Source: Dehalococcoidia bacterium (GTDB lineage: Bacteria; Chloroflexota; Dehalococcoidia; Dehalococcoidales; Fen-1064). From it: a stretch of DNA of 13,381 nt. Position numbers and translations under genes: made by a program. This document shows, piece after piece, positions 12,682 to 13,381 of this stretch. The notes below the pieces were generated by a model. That model saw only the letters and a program-made list of their open reading frames with translations, had not been told where the DNA came from and did not search any database. Each line of letters begins with the position of its first letter. Position 1 is the first letter of the stretch. The DNA lies in the NCBI GenBank assembly GCA_003153075.1, contig PMBW01000354.1, positions 345-13,725 on the forward strand. The letters run 5' to 3'.

Positions 12682-13381
12682 TCGACCACCTGCCGTACAA
12701 AGAGATGGTGGTGATAAAGAACGCATTCATGAAATGGAAAAATACCGGCGTCGCGAACAGGATACTATCCAGTCTGTCCAGCAAACCGCCGTGCCCCGGA
12801 ATCAGGTGCCCGGTGTCTTTAATATGCACATCGCGCTTGAGAAGCGAAATCGAAAGGTCGCCGCACGTTCCGAAAAAAGCCAGCAACACGCCCAGAATGA
12901 CGGCTACCCACCAGTCCATGTTATACAGCGCAAACCGGATGGCAACCGTTACCCCGACAGTGATGATTCCCGCGCCGATCGCGCCTTCCCAGGTTTTATT
13001 CGGGCTAAGATGCGGCACCATTTTATGCCGTCCCAGGTTAGACCCGATGATGTAAGCGCTGGCATCGTTGGTAATAATGATTAGCAGAAATGCGATGATC
13101 AGTTGAAAACCGGTTTCGATGTTCGCCAGGTAGGCTAGATAGGCGAGGAACCAACCGAAATAGATCACCCCGAAAATGGTCAATACCGTCCGCTGGATCA
13201 TCCCTTCGTATTTGTCTTTCAAAATGGGTAGTAAAAAGGCAAGGATGATGATGTACGCCGGCATCGACATGAAAGTGCCGAAAGAACTTAAAATCACGGT
13301 CGCATAAACCAGTAAAATGCAGATCCTGCCCAGCCACATGTGCGCGGTTTCTTTCCACAGTCCCACCGTGCGCGAAAACTC
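12671..13381 (-). CDS. cdsA: Phosphatidate cytidylyltransferase, N-terminus cut by window edge
   Basis: The frame is open to the right edge (236 codons within the window). It reads EFSRT before a GTG that would otherwise be a false start, so the true N-terminus, perhaps 30-50 residues, lies outside. Counting from that GTG, it has about seven membrane segments, the family pattern ITNDASAYIIGSNLGRHK (98-115) with SPNKTWEG (121-128), and the CdsA signature LLKRDVHIKDTGHLIPGHGG (175-194) continuing into LLDRLDS. It converts phosphatidic acid and CTP to CDP-diacylglycerol, the branch point of bacterial phospholipid synthesis. Its stop overlaps the start of plsC, which makes its substrate; the two and the methyltransferase form one operon. 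Confidence 0.95.
   Translation of the reverse strand, partial: EFSRTVGLWKETAHMWLGRICILLVYATVILSSFGTFMSMPAYIIILAFLLPILKDKYEGMIQRTVLTIFGVIYFGWFLAYLAYLANIETGFQLIIAFLLIIITNDASAYIIGSNLGRHKMVPHLSPNKTWEGAIGAGIITVGVTVAIRFALYNMDWWVAVILGVLLAFFGTCGDLSISLLKRDVHIKDTGHLIPGHGGLLDRLDSILFATPVFFHFMNAFFITTISLYGRWSIGQ

Noticed and set aside
12682..12726. Longer N-terminus for plsC from an ATG at 12726
   Set aside because: It would overlap cdsA by 56 bases, lacks a ribosome binding site, and the added residues do not resemble the family.
1..13381. CRISPR array, tRNA or rRNA genes, integrase or transposase genes
   Set aside because: I looked for regularly spaced repeats, tRNA-like cloverleaf ends and recombinase motifs and saw none.

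Overview
This window looks like a bacterial chromosome fragment of moderate GC, with two clearly AT-richer stretches at 1-1541 and about 4190-5000. Most genes have strong GGAGG-type ribosome binding sites. The DNA also carries sigma-70-like promoters, one clean rho-independent terminator and short palindromic repeats of the kind common in anaerobes and uncultured bacterial lineages. I cannot assign a phylum from the sequence. The DUF2975/HTH pair, the M32 carboxypeptidase and the acyl-CoA synthetase alpha-like protein would fit a Firmicute, a Chloroflexota member or a candidate phylum. Eleven of the twelve complete or partial genes called with confidence lie on the minus strand; only the CoA-ligase-like gene is on plus. 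A thirteenth gene, of unknown function, is also on minus.

Layout. 1-1541 (-): a GT-C/GT39-type membrane glycosyltransferase cut by the left edge, with an extended -10 promoter so close to the ATG that the mRNA is probably leaderless. 1542-2096: a 555-base gap with a near-consensus plus-strand promoter and a long leader. 2097-3467 (+): a stand-alone ADP-forming acyl-CoA synthetase alpha-like subunit with no beta subunit nearby. 3624-4076 (-): a PaaI-like hotdog thioesterase. 4258-5002: an orphan gene of unknown function bracketed by two direct repeats carrying a palindrome. 5030-5947 (-): a TerC/Alx membrane protein that starts with GTG. 6107-7166 (-): a three-gene operon of DUF2975 membrane protein, small Cro/C1 regulator and small lipoprotein, driven by a promoter with a 19-bp palindrome exactly in its spacer. 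7382-8503 (-): cyclopropane-fatty-acid synthase with its own terminator. 8645-9010 (-): a small FMN-binding pyridoxamine-oxidase-like protein. 9138-9310: a MITE-like pair of inverted hairpins. 9317-10846 (-): M32 carboxypeptidase. 10847-11125: a gap with several repeats. 11126-13381 (-): an overlapping operon of cdsA (cut by the right edge), plsC and a class I methyltransferase.

The right-hand operon makes phosphatidic acid (PlsC) and activates it to CDP-diacylglycerol (CdsA), with a translationally coupled methyltransferase of unknown substrate. Together with the Cfa-type enzyme, which methylates membrane phospholipid acyl chains, the right half has a membrane-lipid theme. The best candidate for an undescribed module is the operon at 6107-7224: a membrane sensor-like protein, a regulator and an uncharacterised lipoprotein under an apparent autoregulatory operator. 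Second is the orphan gene between palindromic direct repeats at 4258-5002.
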